A stretch of DNA of 64,000 nt from Lachnospiraceae bacterium (lineage in GTDB: Bacteria; Bacillota; Clostridia; Lachnospirales; Lachnospiraceae). Shown piece after piece: positions 43,870 through 53,366 of the stretch. Within the stretch, counting starts at the first letter, position 1. Each line of letters opens with the position of its first letter. The notes beneath the pieces were generated by a model. The model saw only the letters and a list, made by a program, of their open reading frames with translations, had not been told where the DNA came from and made no database searches. Location of the stretch: contig JAFSIQ010000043.1 in NCBI GenBank assembly GCA_017439675.1, forward strand, positions 58,045-122,044, written 5' to 3'. The position numbers and the translations under genes are program-made.

Positions 43870-44652
43870 TCACCGAAATACACCCACAAAATTCTCTTTT
43901 AAATAGCGAAGAGATTGCTCCTGTTCCTCCGGCAACACAGTCTCCACTAGAATGCTACACTGATCAAAATGCGTCCGATAATATTTTACAAATTGATTCC
44001 AGTTAATCTGCCCAGCCCCCAACGGCAAATGCAAATCACTCTTCAAATCGTTATCATTAATATGTATATGCTTCAAATATGGTGCCAACGCTTCCACCCA
44101 ATCCTGCATCGGCGTTTTGGAAATGCTTGCATGGGCATAATCCAAACACACCCCATAATTAGAATACTTTCCTAACTGTTCCGATATTTCTCTCAAAATC
44201 TTCGGGGACGCATCAAACATATTTTCAAGATAAATATCAATCTCTAAATATTCCTGCAACAATTCTTCCAGATAAGAAACCGTCATAGACACAACATTGT
44301 TGTCGTAGGCGTCACTAGCTAGCATAGGATTGCAGTTAGTATGAAACACTACTCCCCTTAGTCCCAACCTCTTTGCAATATCCATACTTTGTCTCATGCG
44401 TAGCTTAGAAATCTCCCGTATCTTTGCATCCGAGCTAAACACCACAACATCAAAAAAAGCACCATGCATGGTACTTCCTTTCGGAATCCCCACAGTCTCG
44501 TATTGATGAATAATTGCATTCTGCATATCCATATCATCTAACACGTCTGCTTCATAAAAATCATTCAGTTCAAAGTTCACCCCATACCGCTCTGAAACTG
44601 CTTTATATTCTGGCAATCTATCCACCTTGGATACCACCATAAATCTACTCAT
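43870..44652 (-). CDS. Sugar phosphate isomerase/epimerase-like TIM-barrel protein, 260 aa
   Basis: AP endonuclease 2 / xylose-isomerase-like TIM barrel: GVNFELNDFYEADVL, STMHGAFFDVVVFSSD, LRGVVFHTNCNP, DIYLENMFDASPKILREI, YGVCLDYAHASIS, LKHIHINDNDLKSDLHLPLGAGQINW, and SILVETVLPEEQ. The conserved His, Glu and Asp metal ligands are present. Substrate unknown. Transcribed in the same direction as the signalling operon, 111 nt upstream of it. Confidence 0.88.
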   Translation of the reverse strand: MSRFMVVSKVDRLPEYKAVSERYGVNFELNDFYEADVLDDMDMQNAIIHQYETVGIPKGSTMHGAFFDVVVFSSDAKIREISKLRMRQSMDIAKRLGLRGVVFHTNCNPMLASDAYDNNVVSMTVSYLEELLQEYLEIDIYLENMFDASPKILREISEQLGKYSNYGVCLDYAHASISKTPMQDWVEALAPYLKHIHINDNDLKSDLHLPLGAGQINWNQFVKYYRTHFDQCSILVETVLPEEQEQSLRYLKENFVGVFR

Positions 44653-44811
44653 ACGTAACCCCCTTTTTCTTCAAAAAAGTTATTTACATTTTACCATGAA
44701 CCCCTCTACATTTCCATTCTATTTTATGAATTCCTTATAAAAAGTTCACAAATCGCTTACACTTTAAATCCATTCTAAAACATTGGTTTGGAAGGGCAGT
44801 CTCCGACCAAA

Positions 44812-45789
44812 CTATACATTTTGCCAACGAATCTGTTGACTAGAAACTAGTGGATATCTTACAAGACTTTGCCCATCCAAATTGGTCTTGTACATATCAA
44901 CACCGGTAATCTGAGAATTATCATATGTTTTATAATAATATACCCCCTTTTTCGTATTACAGCAGGAGGAGTAAACCGTAATTTCATATTTATTATCACC
45001 CATATGCACTAAGCCTCTCTGCTGTTCCACCGCACCTAAAATGTGAAAAAACTGGCTAATGCTTTCCGAATCTCCAGTTCCGCATACAGAATTTTCCTTT
45101 GCAAACACAGCTCGGACAAAACGGGAAGTAGAAGATAAATCTCCCGGCAACCCCAAGGCACCCATTCCCCGACTATACACCGCAAGAGGAATGTTCGGTG
45201 CAAAATGATTCGTTGGAAGCTCCTTAGACAACGCCATGTATTGATTTAACTGAAACATTTGTTGTAAAAATGGTGGATTATTCGTAAGCACTCCCGTGAC
45301 ATTCTGATACACTTTAAGGCCGGAAGCCAACGACTCCACCACAATGCTTCGCTTTTCATCTGCAATCAACCAGTGTAATGGAGATAATGGAAGTTCTTTA
45401 TTGAAGGCTTCATTCACAATATTAACTGTGGATAACATCTCCTCAACCTCATCCACATCCGCACACTGCCCCAACAGATAAGGAATCAATTCAAAAGGAG
45501 TGACATTTTCCTTTTCTTGATTCTCCGGAAAATAGTGTGCATTTTCCTCAAAGCTTAGTCCTGCCATGCTAAGCCCTTTCTCATTAGTAGCATCGTAGTA
45601 AAGAGGATAATCATCCACCACATACGCCATCCCAATCATGGCATAATGATTGCGCAATTCCCCTGCCTTGCGAAACAAAAAGGGGTAATTGCGGGGTGTC
45701 ACCGTCACACTCTCCTCGTAGGAATATTCCAAGTCCAGATTACGCCCAAAGTAATGATTTTCTGTTTTAAATGAGATTGCTGTGCACAT
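44812..45789 (-). CDS. Choloylglycine hydrolase / linear amide C-N hydrolase, 325 aa
   Basis: Ntn-hydrolase of the bile salt hydrolase / penicillin V acylase family. The start at 45789 gives Met-Cys, so Cys2 becomes the N-terminal nucleophile after Met removal (MCTAISFKT). Other active-site residues follow the BSH pattern: Arg16 and Asp19 in FGRNLDLEYSYEE, Asn in GVLTNNPPF, Arg in LSSTSRFVRA. No signal peptide, so cytoplasmic, as for BSH. It would cleave conjugated bile salts or related N-acyl amides. AGGAGG precedes the start; the leader carries a 9-bp tandem repeat. Confidence 0.92.
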   Translation of the reverse strand: MCTAISFKTENHYFGRNLDLEYSYEESVTVTPRNYPFLFRKAGELRNHYAMIGMAYVVDDYPLYYDATNEKGLSMAGLSFEENAHYFPENQEKENVTPFELIPYLLGQCADVDEVEEMLSTVNIVNEAFNKELPLSPLHWLIADEKRSIVVESLASGLKVYQNVTGVLTNNPPFLQQMFQLNQYMALSKELPTNHFAPNIPLAVYSRGMGALGLPGDLSSTSRFVRAVFAKENSVCGTGDSESISQFFHILGAVEQQRGLVHMGDNKYEITVYSSCCNTKKGVYYYKTYDNSQITGVDMYKTNLDGQSLVRYPLVSSQQIRWQNV

Positions 45790-45800
45790 ATATGTTCCTC

Positions 45801-45836
45801 CTATCTTTCCTATCTTTCCTATCTTTCCTATCTGTA
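45801..45836 (-). repeat. 9-bp tandem repeat in the hydrolase leader
   Basis: On the plus strand CTATCTTTC three times (45801-45827) and a fourth partial copy; on the minus strand GATAGGAAA units lead directly into the GATAGGAGG ribosome site. Each unit contains a Shine-Dalgarno-like AGGAAA. Confidence 0.9.
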
Positions 45837-45869
45837 GTATTAACAAAATATATATGACTATACAAAGCA

Positions 45870-45908
45870 AACCCGGCAACCTTGCATTATTTGCAAAATC
45901 ACCGGGTT
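45870..45908 (-). terminator. Terminator after the sensory hydrogenase gene
   Basis: AACCCGG (45870-45876) / CCGGGTT (45902-45908), with an inner TTGCA/TGCAA hairpin; followed on the minus strand by TGCTTTGTATAG. Confidence 0.65.
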
Positions 45909-45953
45909 CACCCTCATTACTTACTATGCACTTATTAAACTTGTGAGATTGAA

Positions 45954-47873
45954 TTACATATTTTCCACAATATGCTTCAAGCTATCTGCCATCTCCTGCA
46001 AGCACTGTGTCTGTGCAGAAATCTCTTCTGAACTTGCTGCAATCGTAGAAACCTTCTCCGTCATACCCTCAATTTTATCAATTACCTCACGGATAATGTC
46101 CACGCTTCGGTTTACCTTCGGAATAATCTCCTGTGCCTCCTGATTATTGGCATCAATCAAGGACTTTGTGGAATCAGAAAGGTTACGAATCTCTTCCGCA
46201 ACTACAGCGAAGCCACGTCCCTGCTCACCCGCTCTTGCAGCCTCAATAGATGCATTCAGTGACAACAGATTGGTCTTATTGGCAATGCCAGAAATCTCCA
46301 AGTTACTCTGCTTATAAACTTCAATGAAGTCAACAATCAGCTTAAGTGACTCTGTCAACTCATCACAAATTGTAGAAATATCCTGTACCTCAGCTGCCAA
46401 ATCTGTAGTTTCGTTGGCAGATGCCTCATTTGCCATATTCAGCTCAACTGCTGTATCACGTAAGGAACCGAACTGCTCAAATACTGTCTCTAACGTTTTA
46501 TTCTTTGCCTCATGCTCCATCTGCATCTGTTCGTGCATCTCGCGAATGCTCTCACTCTCTTCCTCTGCCAAATCCTTAATATAATGAATACAATTCTCTT
46601 TCATATTCACATCATTATAGATTGCACACACCATATCCTCACAGGTTTCATAACCACAACAACCACAGTTAATCTCCCGGCTCTCTGGAGTAAACTTCTT
46701 CATGTCTTTAAAGATTGCATCCACATCCATACTACTTGGCTTGCGCATCTCAACTGTCTTATCGCTGTAATGACGCACGAAATCATTCAAATTCAAGGAT
46801 GCAAATTCCTTCATCAAATTGGCAAGTCTGTCTGCTGGTGTCAAGCCATCGGTCACCCATGGGCTAGTTGCTTTCTTCTTCTTACCCACACCAGTAGCTG
46901 CATCCTTATTTGCCAAGGTACGCATCTTAGAAAGTGTCAATAACACGTCATCTGTATTACGGGATGGCTCGGTAGCTGTTCCGTAGATACAACCCTTCTG
47001 ACAGTTCAAGATATCCACCATAAATGGAAGCTCTTTACCCTGACGAATTCTCTTGGAATACTCCTTCAAGTAATGGTAAGCTTCCTGTTCACCTTCCACC
47101 TGTCTTACAACATAATCCTTTCCAAGGAAATGCTCTACGTTCTCGCGAAGACCACCTGGCATTGGATAGATAGCACCTAGACCATAATCAATCTCATCAT
47201 TACATTCCGGTGCATTGCGATATGCATCCCCAATGTATTCCATCATCTTGGAATAGGTTACATTGTAGCTTACATAGCCATGTGTATTCTTATCTGTAAT
47301 TTCGAATTTCTTCGCAATACAAGGACTTAAGAATACCAAATCATCATTGTTATGTAAATACTTCTTCACATAAACTGCCGTACACATCATCGGACTGTGA
47401 ATTGGAACTAAACGGTCAATCAACTCCGGTTGATGTCTTTCAATATAATTCACAATTGCAGGACAAGGTTGGGAAATCCCCCCTGTAAAATTATTCTCTG
47501 TAATATACTTCAGATATGCCCATGTTGTAATGTCTGCACCAAAGGATACGCTATACAAATGATTCACACCCTGCTGTTTCAAATAGCCGAGCACCCTCTT
47601 GTACTCCTTTGGATAATTGGCAATAAATGCAGGCGCGATAATCACAGAAATATTCTTGCCCTTCTTAAGGTCTGCAAAGAAGCGTTCTGTATCATCTTCA
47701 AAATCACGCGCACCATGTGCACAGGAATCAAAACATGCACCACAGGCAATACAAGCTTCCTCATTCACAGTTACTTTTCCCGGTTCGATTGCCACATTGG
47801 ATGTTAGCACCGGACAGGTACGAACGCACTTATTACAACCTGTACACTTTTCGTTTGTAAAAACCAAACTCAT
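45954..47873 (-). CDS. Sensory [FeFe]-hydrogenase-like protein fused to a chemoreceptor signalling domain, 639 aa
   Basis: Two 4Fe-4S ferredoxin sites ([23 protein letters not shown]) in residues 1-55; hydrogenase large-subunit domain ~75-310 with H-cluster cysteines Cys137 (SQPCPA), Cys185 (SPCIAKKFE), Cys291 and Cys295 ([10 protein letters not shown]). The first Cys of the usual TSCCP loop, the proton-relay residue, is Pro, as in sensory rather than catalytic hydrogenases. Then an Fe-S domain (CGCCGYETC, Cys403-411) and a methyl-accepting chemotaxis signalling helix pair ~470-639 ([17 protein letters not shown]). No membrane segment. Predicted cytoplasmic H2/redox sensor feeding CheA. AGGAGG before ATG 47873. 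Confidence 0.92.
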   Translation of the reverse strand: MSLVFTNEKCTGCNKCVRTCPVLTSNVAIEPGKVTVNEEACIACGACFDSCAHGARDFEDDTERFFADLKKGKNISVIIAPAFIANYPKEYKRVLGYLKQQGVNHLYSVSFGADITTWAYLKYITENNFTGGISQPCPAIVNYIERHQPELIDRLVPIHSPMMCTAVYVKKYLHNNDDLVFLSPCIAKKFEITDKNTHGYVSYNVTYSKMMEYIGDAYRNAPECNDEIDYGLGAIYPMPGGLRENVEHFLGKDYVVRQVEGEQEAYHYLKEYSKRIRQGKELPFMVDILNCQKGCIYGTATEPSRNTDDVLLTLSKMRTLANKDAATGVGKKKKATSPWVTDGLTPADRLANLMKEFASLNLNDFVRHYSDKTVEMRKPSSMDVDAIFKDMKKFTPESREINCGCCGYETCEDMVCAIYNDVNMKENCIHYIKDLAEEESESIREMHEQMQMEHEAKNKTLETVFEQFGSLRDTAVELNMANEASANETTDLAAEVQDISTICDELTESLKLIVDFIEVYKQSNLEISGIANKTNLLSLNASIEAARAGEQGRGFAVVAEEIRNLSDSTKSLIDANNQEAQEIIPKVNRSVDIIREVIDKIEGMTEKVSTIAASSEEISAQTQCLQEMADSLKHIVENM

Positions 47874-47915
47874 AATACTCCTCCTAACGTTGTAAAAAAT
47901 TATCGGTCATTTGTT

Positions 47916-47952
47916 GTTTTCAAATCCTATAAACACGACCTAATTTGAAAAC
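47916..47952 (-). repeat. 10-bp inverted repeat in the sensory hydrogenase leader
   Basis: GTTTTCAAAT (47916-47925) and ATTTGAAAAC (47943-47952), perfect arms, 17-nt gap, 43 to 79 nt before the start codon. Could be a leader hairpin or an operator. Confidence 0.6.
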
Positions 47953-48031
47953 TATATTTGGAAACATTATACAATATTTCAATCTTTTTTTCCACCAGAT
48001 AGACATTTTTCCACATTATGTCTGACAAAAC

Positions 48032-48053
48032 ACGGAAAACTCCGTTTTTTTAT
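48032..48053. terminator. Terminator downstream of the DUF1624 gene
   Basis: ACGGA (48032-48036) / TCCGT (48041-48045) tetraloop hairpin flanked by AAAACA and TTTTTTT. Confidence 0.55.
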
Positions 48054-48122
48054 TCGTTTTTTGTGCATTTTCACCAAATAATTATATTTGCCAGCACTAA
48101 CATTTGTTAGATACAGACTATT

Positions 48123-48935
48123 TTATCTAACCAGATAATCCACCACACACAAAATTCCGTATAATGCTGGTTGGTGTAACATATAAAGGAGCAAAGAGTT
48201 CCTTCCCATCCATTGAAGCCATCTGCACACAGATACATTCAGGCATTCTACTACTTTCCCACGCATTACAATCCCGTGAAGATAATAGCCTGTTATAAAT
48301 AAAAACACCCAAGGAATCAGTGAAAAATAATCCGTAGAGAAAAATCCCGGCTCCATAAACCCAAGATAGGTAGTTAATTCATTGGCGTACCATTCCTGTG
48401 GCAACGGAAGCAGATTCCACGTCTCAAACCCAAGAAAACCTCGATTTACATTTCTTGTAAGGAAGAATAATGCGAAGAAAAAAATCGCACCAATATAACA
48501 ATTCCATTTCCTCAATAGCTTGTCCAACCCTATCATTAACAACATGCAGCTTCCCAACAAGGTCAATACACCAAATATAATGATATTCTCCCTCATAAAT
48601 AAATAAGTTACCCCCGTGATGACAGCTCCCGCTAAAAACACCTGTAATCCGCGTTTCCATTTGTTGCTCCCCAAATGCCAACAAAAGCCAGATAACAAGA
48701 TAAATCCCCAGCAGATACTTTGTTGCCACACATGAGCAATAGCGGATTGAAACCAGTCCATCTTCACTCCAAATATATAAACCAAATCCCACGTTCCATG
48801 ATAAAGAAACATACTAATCAAAATGCATCCACGCAAAGCATCCAACAAATGATATCTTGGAACTTGCCCCGACTTTCCACCTGGAATGATATTCTCTTGT
48901 TCATCTCTTTCTAGCTTTATAGCAACATTGCTCAT
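48123..48935 (-). CDS. DUF1624 / heparan-alpha-glucosaminide N-acetyltransferase-like membrane protein, 270 aa
   Basis: Start at 48935 (MSNVAIKLERDE) after AAGAGGATTAAC. Begins with the family signature RYHLLDALRGCILISMFLYHGTWDLVYIFG (split: LLDALRG, FLYHGTWD), then about seven membrane segments with WGFILLSGFCW. Acyltransferase_3/HGSNAT-type proteins move acyl groups across the membrane onto sugars or cell-surface polymers. The substrate here is unknown. Confidence 0.88.
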   Translation of the reverse strand: MSNVAIKLERDEQENIIPGGKSGQVPRYHLLDALRGCILISMFLYHGTWDLVYIFGVKMDWFQSAIAHVWQQSICWGFILLSGFCWHLGSNKWKRGLQVFLAGAVITGVTYLFMRENIIIFGVLTLLGSCMLLMIGLDKLLRKWNCYIGAIFFFALFFLTRNVNRGFLGFETWNLLPLPQEWYANELTTYLGFMEPGFFSTDYFSLIPWVFLFITGYYLHGIVMRGKVVECLNVSVCRWLQWMGRNSLLLYMLHQPALYGILCVVDYLVR

Positions 48936-49251
48936 GTTAATCCTCTTTTCCATTATTAATTGTCAGCTCCATTTTATAATAAAATGTGCTACTTTACCAC
49001 CTCTAACTCCTTATACAACTTCTATCCTCTCATCATTTTTCGACAAAAATCATCAGAGAAATTCACCCCAGACATGAAAACACTTCATCCTTGTATTTTT
49101 TTCGATACATATTTTCATATTTATTTATATTTGCTTGCATGATTAAAGGCTTCTGTGTATAATTAGATTGCATTTTTTCCTAGAGGCTATAGAGGGGACA
49201 AGCTCTCTGAGAAATGAATGCAAAAAATCTTGAAGAATGAAGGTATACAAC
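48936..49251 (+). promoter_or_regulatory. Intergenic region with promoter of the CofE-like gene
   Basis: TTGCAT (49135-49140), 17-nt spacer, TATAAT (49158-49163), then a ~85-nt leader. No gene or known riboswitch is seen in the rest. Confidence 0.6.
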
Positions 49252-50442
49252 ATGGAAAGAAAAGTAGGAACAGTATCAAGAGGAATCCGTTGTCCAATCA
49301 TCAGAGAGGGCGACAACCTAGTAGACATCGCTGTAACCAGTGTCATGGAAGCAGCTGAGAGTGAAGGCTACTCTTTCAGAGACAGAGATGTGGTAGCTTT
49401 GACAGAGTCTATCGTAGCTCGTTCACAGGGTAATTACGCATCTGTTCAGAACATCGCAGATGATGTAAGAGCAAAGTTAGGTGGTGGAACCATCGGCGTT
49501 ATCCTTCCTATCCTTTCTCGTAACCGCTTTGCAATCTGCCTTAAGGGTATTGCAATGGGCGCTAAGAAGGTAGTGCTTATGCTCAGCTATCCAAGCGATG
49601 AAGTGGGTAATGCACTCTTAACTTACGACCAGTTAGACGAAGCAGGTATCAACCCATATAATGATGTGCTTACATTAGAAAAGTATCGCGAGCTATTTGG
49701 CGAGAACAAGCATGAGTTTACAGGCGTTGACTATGTTCAGTACTATTCAGATATTATTACAGAGGCTGGTGCTGAGGTTGAGGTAATCTTTGCGAACCAG
49801 GCTAAGACAATTCTTAATTACACGGATTGTGTAATGACATGTGACATCCACACGAGAAAGAGAACCAAGCGTCTTTTGCTAGAGGCTGGCGCTAAGGCTG
49901 TATGTGGTATGGACGACATTTTAACTTCTTCTGTTAACGGAAGCGGTTATAACACTAAGTATGGCTTACTCGGTTCTAACAAGTCAACTGAGGATACCAT
50001 CAAGTTGTTCCCAAGAGAGTGTCAGGATTTGGTAGAGGACATTCAGGCACAGTTGCTTGAGAAGACCGGCAAGCATGTTGAGGTTATGGTCTATGGTGAT
50101 GGTGCATTTAAAGACCCACAGGGTAAGATTTGGGAGTTGGCAGACCCAGTTGTATCTCCTGCATTCACCAAGGGACTTATCGGAACACCAAACGAATTAA
50201 AATTAAAGTATCTTGCTGATAACGACTTTAAGGATTTAAGCGGTGCAGAGCTTAAGGAAGCGATTTCTAAGAGCATCCAGTCCAAGGATTCTAACCTTGT
50301 TGGCAACATGGCATCCCAGGGTACAACACCTAGACAGCTAACCGACTTAATTGGTTCCTTGTGTGACCTTACAAGTGGTTCCGGTGATAAGGGTACTCCT
50401 ATCATTCACATTCAGGGATACTTCGATAACTTTACAGACTAA
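49252..50442 (+). CDS. Coenzyme F420-0:L-glutamate ligase-like (CofE family) protein, 396 aa
   Basis: CofE-like N-terminal domain (RKVGTVSRGIRCPIIREGDNLVDI, VVALTESIVARSQGN, LGGGTIGVILPILSRNRFA) and later GMDDILTSSVNGSGYNTKYGLLGSNKS, LADPVVSPAFTKGLIGTPNELKLKYLAD. Clostridia of this type do not make F420, and no other F420 genes are here, so it more likely ligates a Glu-like amine to another carrier or has a different role. Codon use is like that of carB, suggesting strong expression. Start at 49252 (MERKVG) behind GAAGGT; an upstream ATG at 49237 is less well placed. Confidence 0.8.
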   Translation: MERKVGTVSRGIRCPIIREGDNLVDIAVTSVMEAAESEGYSFRDRDVVALTESIVARSQGNYASVQNIADDVRAKLGGGTIGVILPILSRNRFAICLKGIAMGAKKVVLMLSYPSDEVGNALLTYDQLDEAGINPYNDVLTLEKYRELFGENKHEFTGVDYVQYYSDIITEAGAEVEVIFANQAKTILNYTDCVMTCDIHTRKRTKRLLLEAGAKAVCGMDDILTSSVNGSGYNTKYGLLGSNKSTEDTIKLFPRECQDLVEDIQAQLLEKTGKHVEVMVYGDGAFKDPQGKIWELADPVVSPAFTKGLIGTPNELKLKYLADNDFKDLSGAELKEAISKSIQSKDSNLVGNMASQGTTPRQLTDLIGSLCDLTSGSGDKGTPIIHIQGYFDNFTD

Positions 50443-50527
50443 TCAGCAACACTTATTCATTACATACAGCGGTTTGGCATTGTGTCACCACTTACTAATG
50501 AATACAAAGCGATATAGAATTTATAAG

Positions 50528-50565
50528 AAAACGGCAATATCACGATTTGTAACATTGCCGTTTTT
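50528..50565 (+). terminator. Terminator of the CofE-like gene
   Basis: AAAACGGCAAT (50528-50538) / ATTGCCGTTTTT (50554-50565). Confidence 0.88.
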
Positions 50566-50670
50566 GATATGTTATGATTGTATATTTATATCCTTTTACA
50601 CACTTATTCTGTTATTTTGCACCATCAAATCTACATTACACAATCCAATCTGTCTTGTTTACATTCTTTT

Positions 50671-52230
50671 CTATTCCTCCATGGTTCTACCCTTCTCTTC
50701 TGTCGCTTTCTCATCCCACACAGGTACATCCACTCCAACCGTCTCTGAGGTAAAAGGCGTTCCATCATTTTTCTCAAAATGTGCGGTTGCTCTCTTCACA
50801 TACTTAAATCCAAGATACAACAACGGAATATTACAGTAGGCAATTAAAATGTTTGCAAAGTCTGACAAATCCCATAAGGAACCCAAATCCATACCTGCAA
50901 TGCTTGTCAGTACTCCAAAGGAAATGACAATCAGACACAACACACGAATCAATGCAATAAATGATTTCTTCTGGGAAATACGGTTCGCACATATCTCTGT
51001 AAAGGAGAAGAAGCCAAGCAGACAGGTAAATGCAAACAATCCAAAACAAATGGAAACCAATACAGACACAATGGCGTTAAAGGTTTCTCCCGGTGCCAGT
51101 TCGCCCACAGAAGCGATAAACTTTGGAAGCTTGCCCATCTCAAGCCACGCATCCGATTGTTCTGTCAACCACATGCGCCCCATTATAACTACAAAACTCG
51201 TCAAAGTACAGATTACAATGGTGTCTAAAAACACACCGATTGCCTGTACACATCCCTGGTCACAAGGATGCTTTGCATTGGAAGCTGCAGCCGGCATGGT
51301 AATGGTTCCCTGTCCTGCTTCATTGGACATAAGACCACGCTTCACACCTTGAATTAATGCCACACCAAAGGCTCCACCAAACACCGCATCTGGCTTAAAC
51401 GCCTGGGTAAATACAGATTGGAAAAACCATGGGATACGGTCAATATTGACAACGACTAATACCACAACTGTCAACACATAGATAACTGCCATAATCGGCA
51501 CAATCACATCCGTCACCTTGGTTACCTTCTTAATTCCCCCAAAGGAAATAATAATCAACATTACAATGAGCACCGCAAAGGAAATCCAATACAATGCAGA
51601 ATTGGTTGGAATGGTGGTTCCGGTAATTGTCTCTGCAATCTGCCCCACCGAGGAAACCGTATTAAAGCCCTGGGCCGGAAAACACAGCAGTGCATATACG
51701 ATATACATCACAGACAAAAACACACCTACAAAAGCGGAATTCTTCACCAGACGCTTGCCGTAAAACGCAAGACCACCGATATACTCGTCTTCCTTTTTCT
51801 CCTTAAAAATCTGCGCCATGGTGGACTCTGTATAAGCCGTTGCCATACCGAAAAATGCAGACACCCACATCCAAAATAACGCCCCGGGACCACCTACCGA
51901 AATCGCTCCAGTCACACCCAATATGTTACCCGGACCCACTCGCATGGCAGTGGACAAAAAGAAGGCTGCTAATGGGGAAATACCCTCTTTGCCCGCCTTG
52001 CTCTCCTTTAACACATGGAGTCCATATCGAAACCTTCTCACCTGAATAAACTTAAGACTACAAGTGAAATATATTCCCGAACCAATCAGCAATATAATTG
52101 CCAAGGAGAAGTTTCCCAAAACCGGTATATTGGCATACCAGTCAAAATTGGTGGGAAAATTCCAAAACAAATCCGACACCACCTGAATCTTTGCACATAT
52201 CTCATTGATTACATCAAATAATTCCTGCAT
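50671..52230 (-). CDS. Sodium:alanine symporter family (AGCS) transporter, 519 aa
   Basis: Typical AGCS text: GIYFTCSLKFIQVRRF, LSTAMRVGPGNILGVTGAISVGGPGALFWMW (split), ESTMAQIFK, GVKRGLMSNEAGQGT, and NIPLLYLGFKYV. About ten membrane segments. Imports a small neutral amino acid with Na+. C-terminal tail is hydrophilic and acidic. ATG 52230 after AAGGATAAC. Confidence 0.95.
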   Translation of the reverse strand: MQELFDVINEICAKIQVVSDLFWNFPTNFDWYANIPVLGNFSLAIILLIGSGIYFTCSLKFIQVRRFRYGLHVLKESKAGKEGISPLAAFFLSTAMRVGPGNILGVTGAISVGGPGALFWMWVSAFFGMATAYTESTMAQIFKEKKEDEYIGGLAFYGKRLVKNSAFVGVFLSVMYIVYALLCFPAQGFNTVSSVGQIAETITGTTIPTNSALYWISFAVLIVMLIIISFGGIKKVTKVTDVIVPIMAVIYVLTVVVLVVVNIDRIPWFFQSVFTQAFKPDAVFGGAFGVALIQGVKRGLMSNEAGQGTITMPAAASNAKHPCDQGCVQAIGVFLDTIVICTLTSFVVIMGRMWLTEQSDAWLEMGKLPKFIASVGELAPGETFNAIVSVLVSICFGLFAFTCLLGFFSFTEICANRISQKKSFIALIRVLCLIVISFGVLTSIAGMDLGSLWDLSDFANILIAYCNIPLLYLGFKYVKRATAHFEKNDGTPFTSETVGVDVPVWDEKATEEKGRTMEE

Positions 52231-52305
52231 ATTGTTATCCTTCCTATCACTCGTTGCGGCAAACCGCCTATGTTATTCACAACTGGATAGATTATAACAA
52301 ATTGA

Positions 52306-52334
52306 GGGGTGGTTGGCAATGTGGGGGGAGGGGG
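52306..52334 (+). other. G-rich stretch, possible G-quadruplex
   Basis: GGGG, GG, GG, GGGGGG and GGGGG runs within 29 bases upstream of the AGCS gene start, striking in an AT-rich genome. Confidence 0.4.
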
Positions 52335-52370
52335 AGATACATAACATCCTGTCCTTATATTTTGAAAAAC

Positions 52371-53249
52371 TTATTGTTCATTTTTCTTCTCTTTTGATTG
52401 TTCTAGCAAAAAAATCTTAACCTCTTTCTCCCAGATTGGCAGACACTCATTTTCCCAGAAACCCTTTTGTTCTTCAACAATAATTGCTTTGCATAAGGCC
52501 TGTCCTGCTTTAGTGAAAACGATATTTCCAACACTACAAGTACTCATCCCCTCTGGTAATTCATATGTATGGTCATAATAATTTATCACAACACGTTTTT
52601 TCTTATCTTCTGAAAAATAGCAATAACTACCATCATCAAAGCTCATTTCAATTAGCCCTAACGCTTGTAAATCAACCAAAGCATTCAACGTAAGTCCCAA
52701 CCCGTAAAACTTCTCCAGTTGTAAGGAATCAATAATAGGATAGTATTCTATTTTATTTTCATCATCCTTCATCCAAACTGCAAACGAACAAATTAACGAG
52801 AAGGCCGTCGCATCATTTTTATCCATCTGTTCCAAAATATGCAATAGCATCTTAGGAATGCTGTTTGGACAATTACATTCCTCTGCCAAAATCCTTCCCC
52901 ATATCAACTGAAATTCTCTATCTGATATCAATTTAGCCTTGTCCATAAACTGACTAACCCAATCATTTTCCACCATGTTAGGTTTAGCCGTTTCACAAAT
53001 CGATTCCGTGGCAATCGCGAATATTTCATTTTGATTACTATATTCCTTAATGATTTTCTTTGCATTACTTATTAAACACGCCTTTGTTAAAGAATCTAAG
53101 TTACTCCTTTTAATTTCTTCAATATATGTATCCACAGCAATTTTATAAGGTGTTTGTCTATTGGCAATCCAACCTGCAGCGTCCGCTAATTTATTAGTCA
53201 AGTTTACTAAAACCTCTCCTACGCCATCAAAATCAATTAAACTATTCAT
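52371..53249 (-). CDS. DUF2806 domain protein, 292 aa
   Basis: Start at 53249 (MNSLIDFDGVGEV) after AGAGGTGATAATA. Carries the DUF2806 pattern: NDWVSQFMDKAKLISDREFQLIWGRILAEE (split around LIWGRILA), MDKNDATAFSLICSFAVW, then LNALVDLQALGLIE and NIVFTKAGQAL. All-helical N-terminal half, no membrane segment. The family has no known activity. It lies 118 nt downstream of the dGTPase-like gene on the same strand and may be its partner. Confidence 0.82.
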   Translation of the reverse strand: MNSLIDFDGVGEVLVNLTNKLADAAGWIANRQTPYKIAVDTYIEEIKRSNLDSLTKACLISNAKKIIKEYSNQNEIFAIATESICETAKPNMVENDWVSQFMDKAKLISDREFQLIWGRILAEECNCPNSIPKMLLHILEQMDKNDATAFSLICSFAVWMKDDENKIEYYPIIDSLQLEKFYGLGLTLNALVDLQALGLIEMSFDDGSYCYFSEDKKKRVVINYYDHTYELPEGMSTCSVGNIVFTKAGQALCKAIIVEEQKGFWENECLPIWEKEVKIFLLEQSKEKKNEQ

Positions 53250-53366
53250 TATTATCACCTCTGACATTATATATACTTTCTAATCATTTAGTCTACCCTT
53301 GCTACTTATCATGACAGAATTCTAGATTTCAAACATTTGTCTTCTACTCACTTTACAGACATTTCA

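Noticed and set aside
45790-45880. c-di-GMP or other known riboswitch in leader regions
   Set aside because: I looked for conserved cores in the leaders of regulated genes and saw none in this window.
49252-50442. Annotation as true F420 biosynthesis gene
   Set aside because: No other F420 genes are visible and this type of bacterium is not known to make F420; kept as CofE-like.
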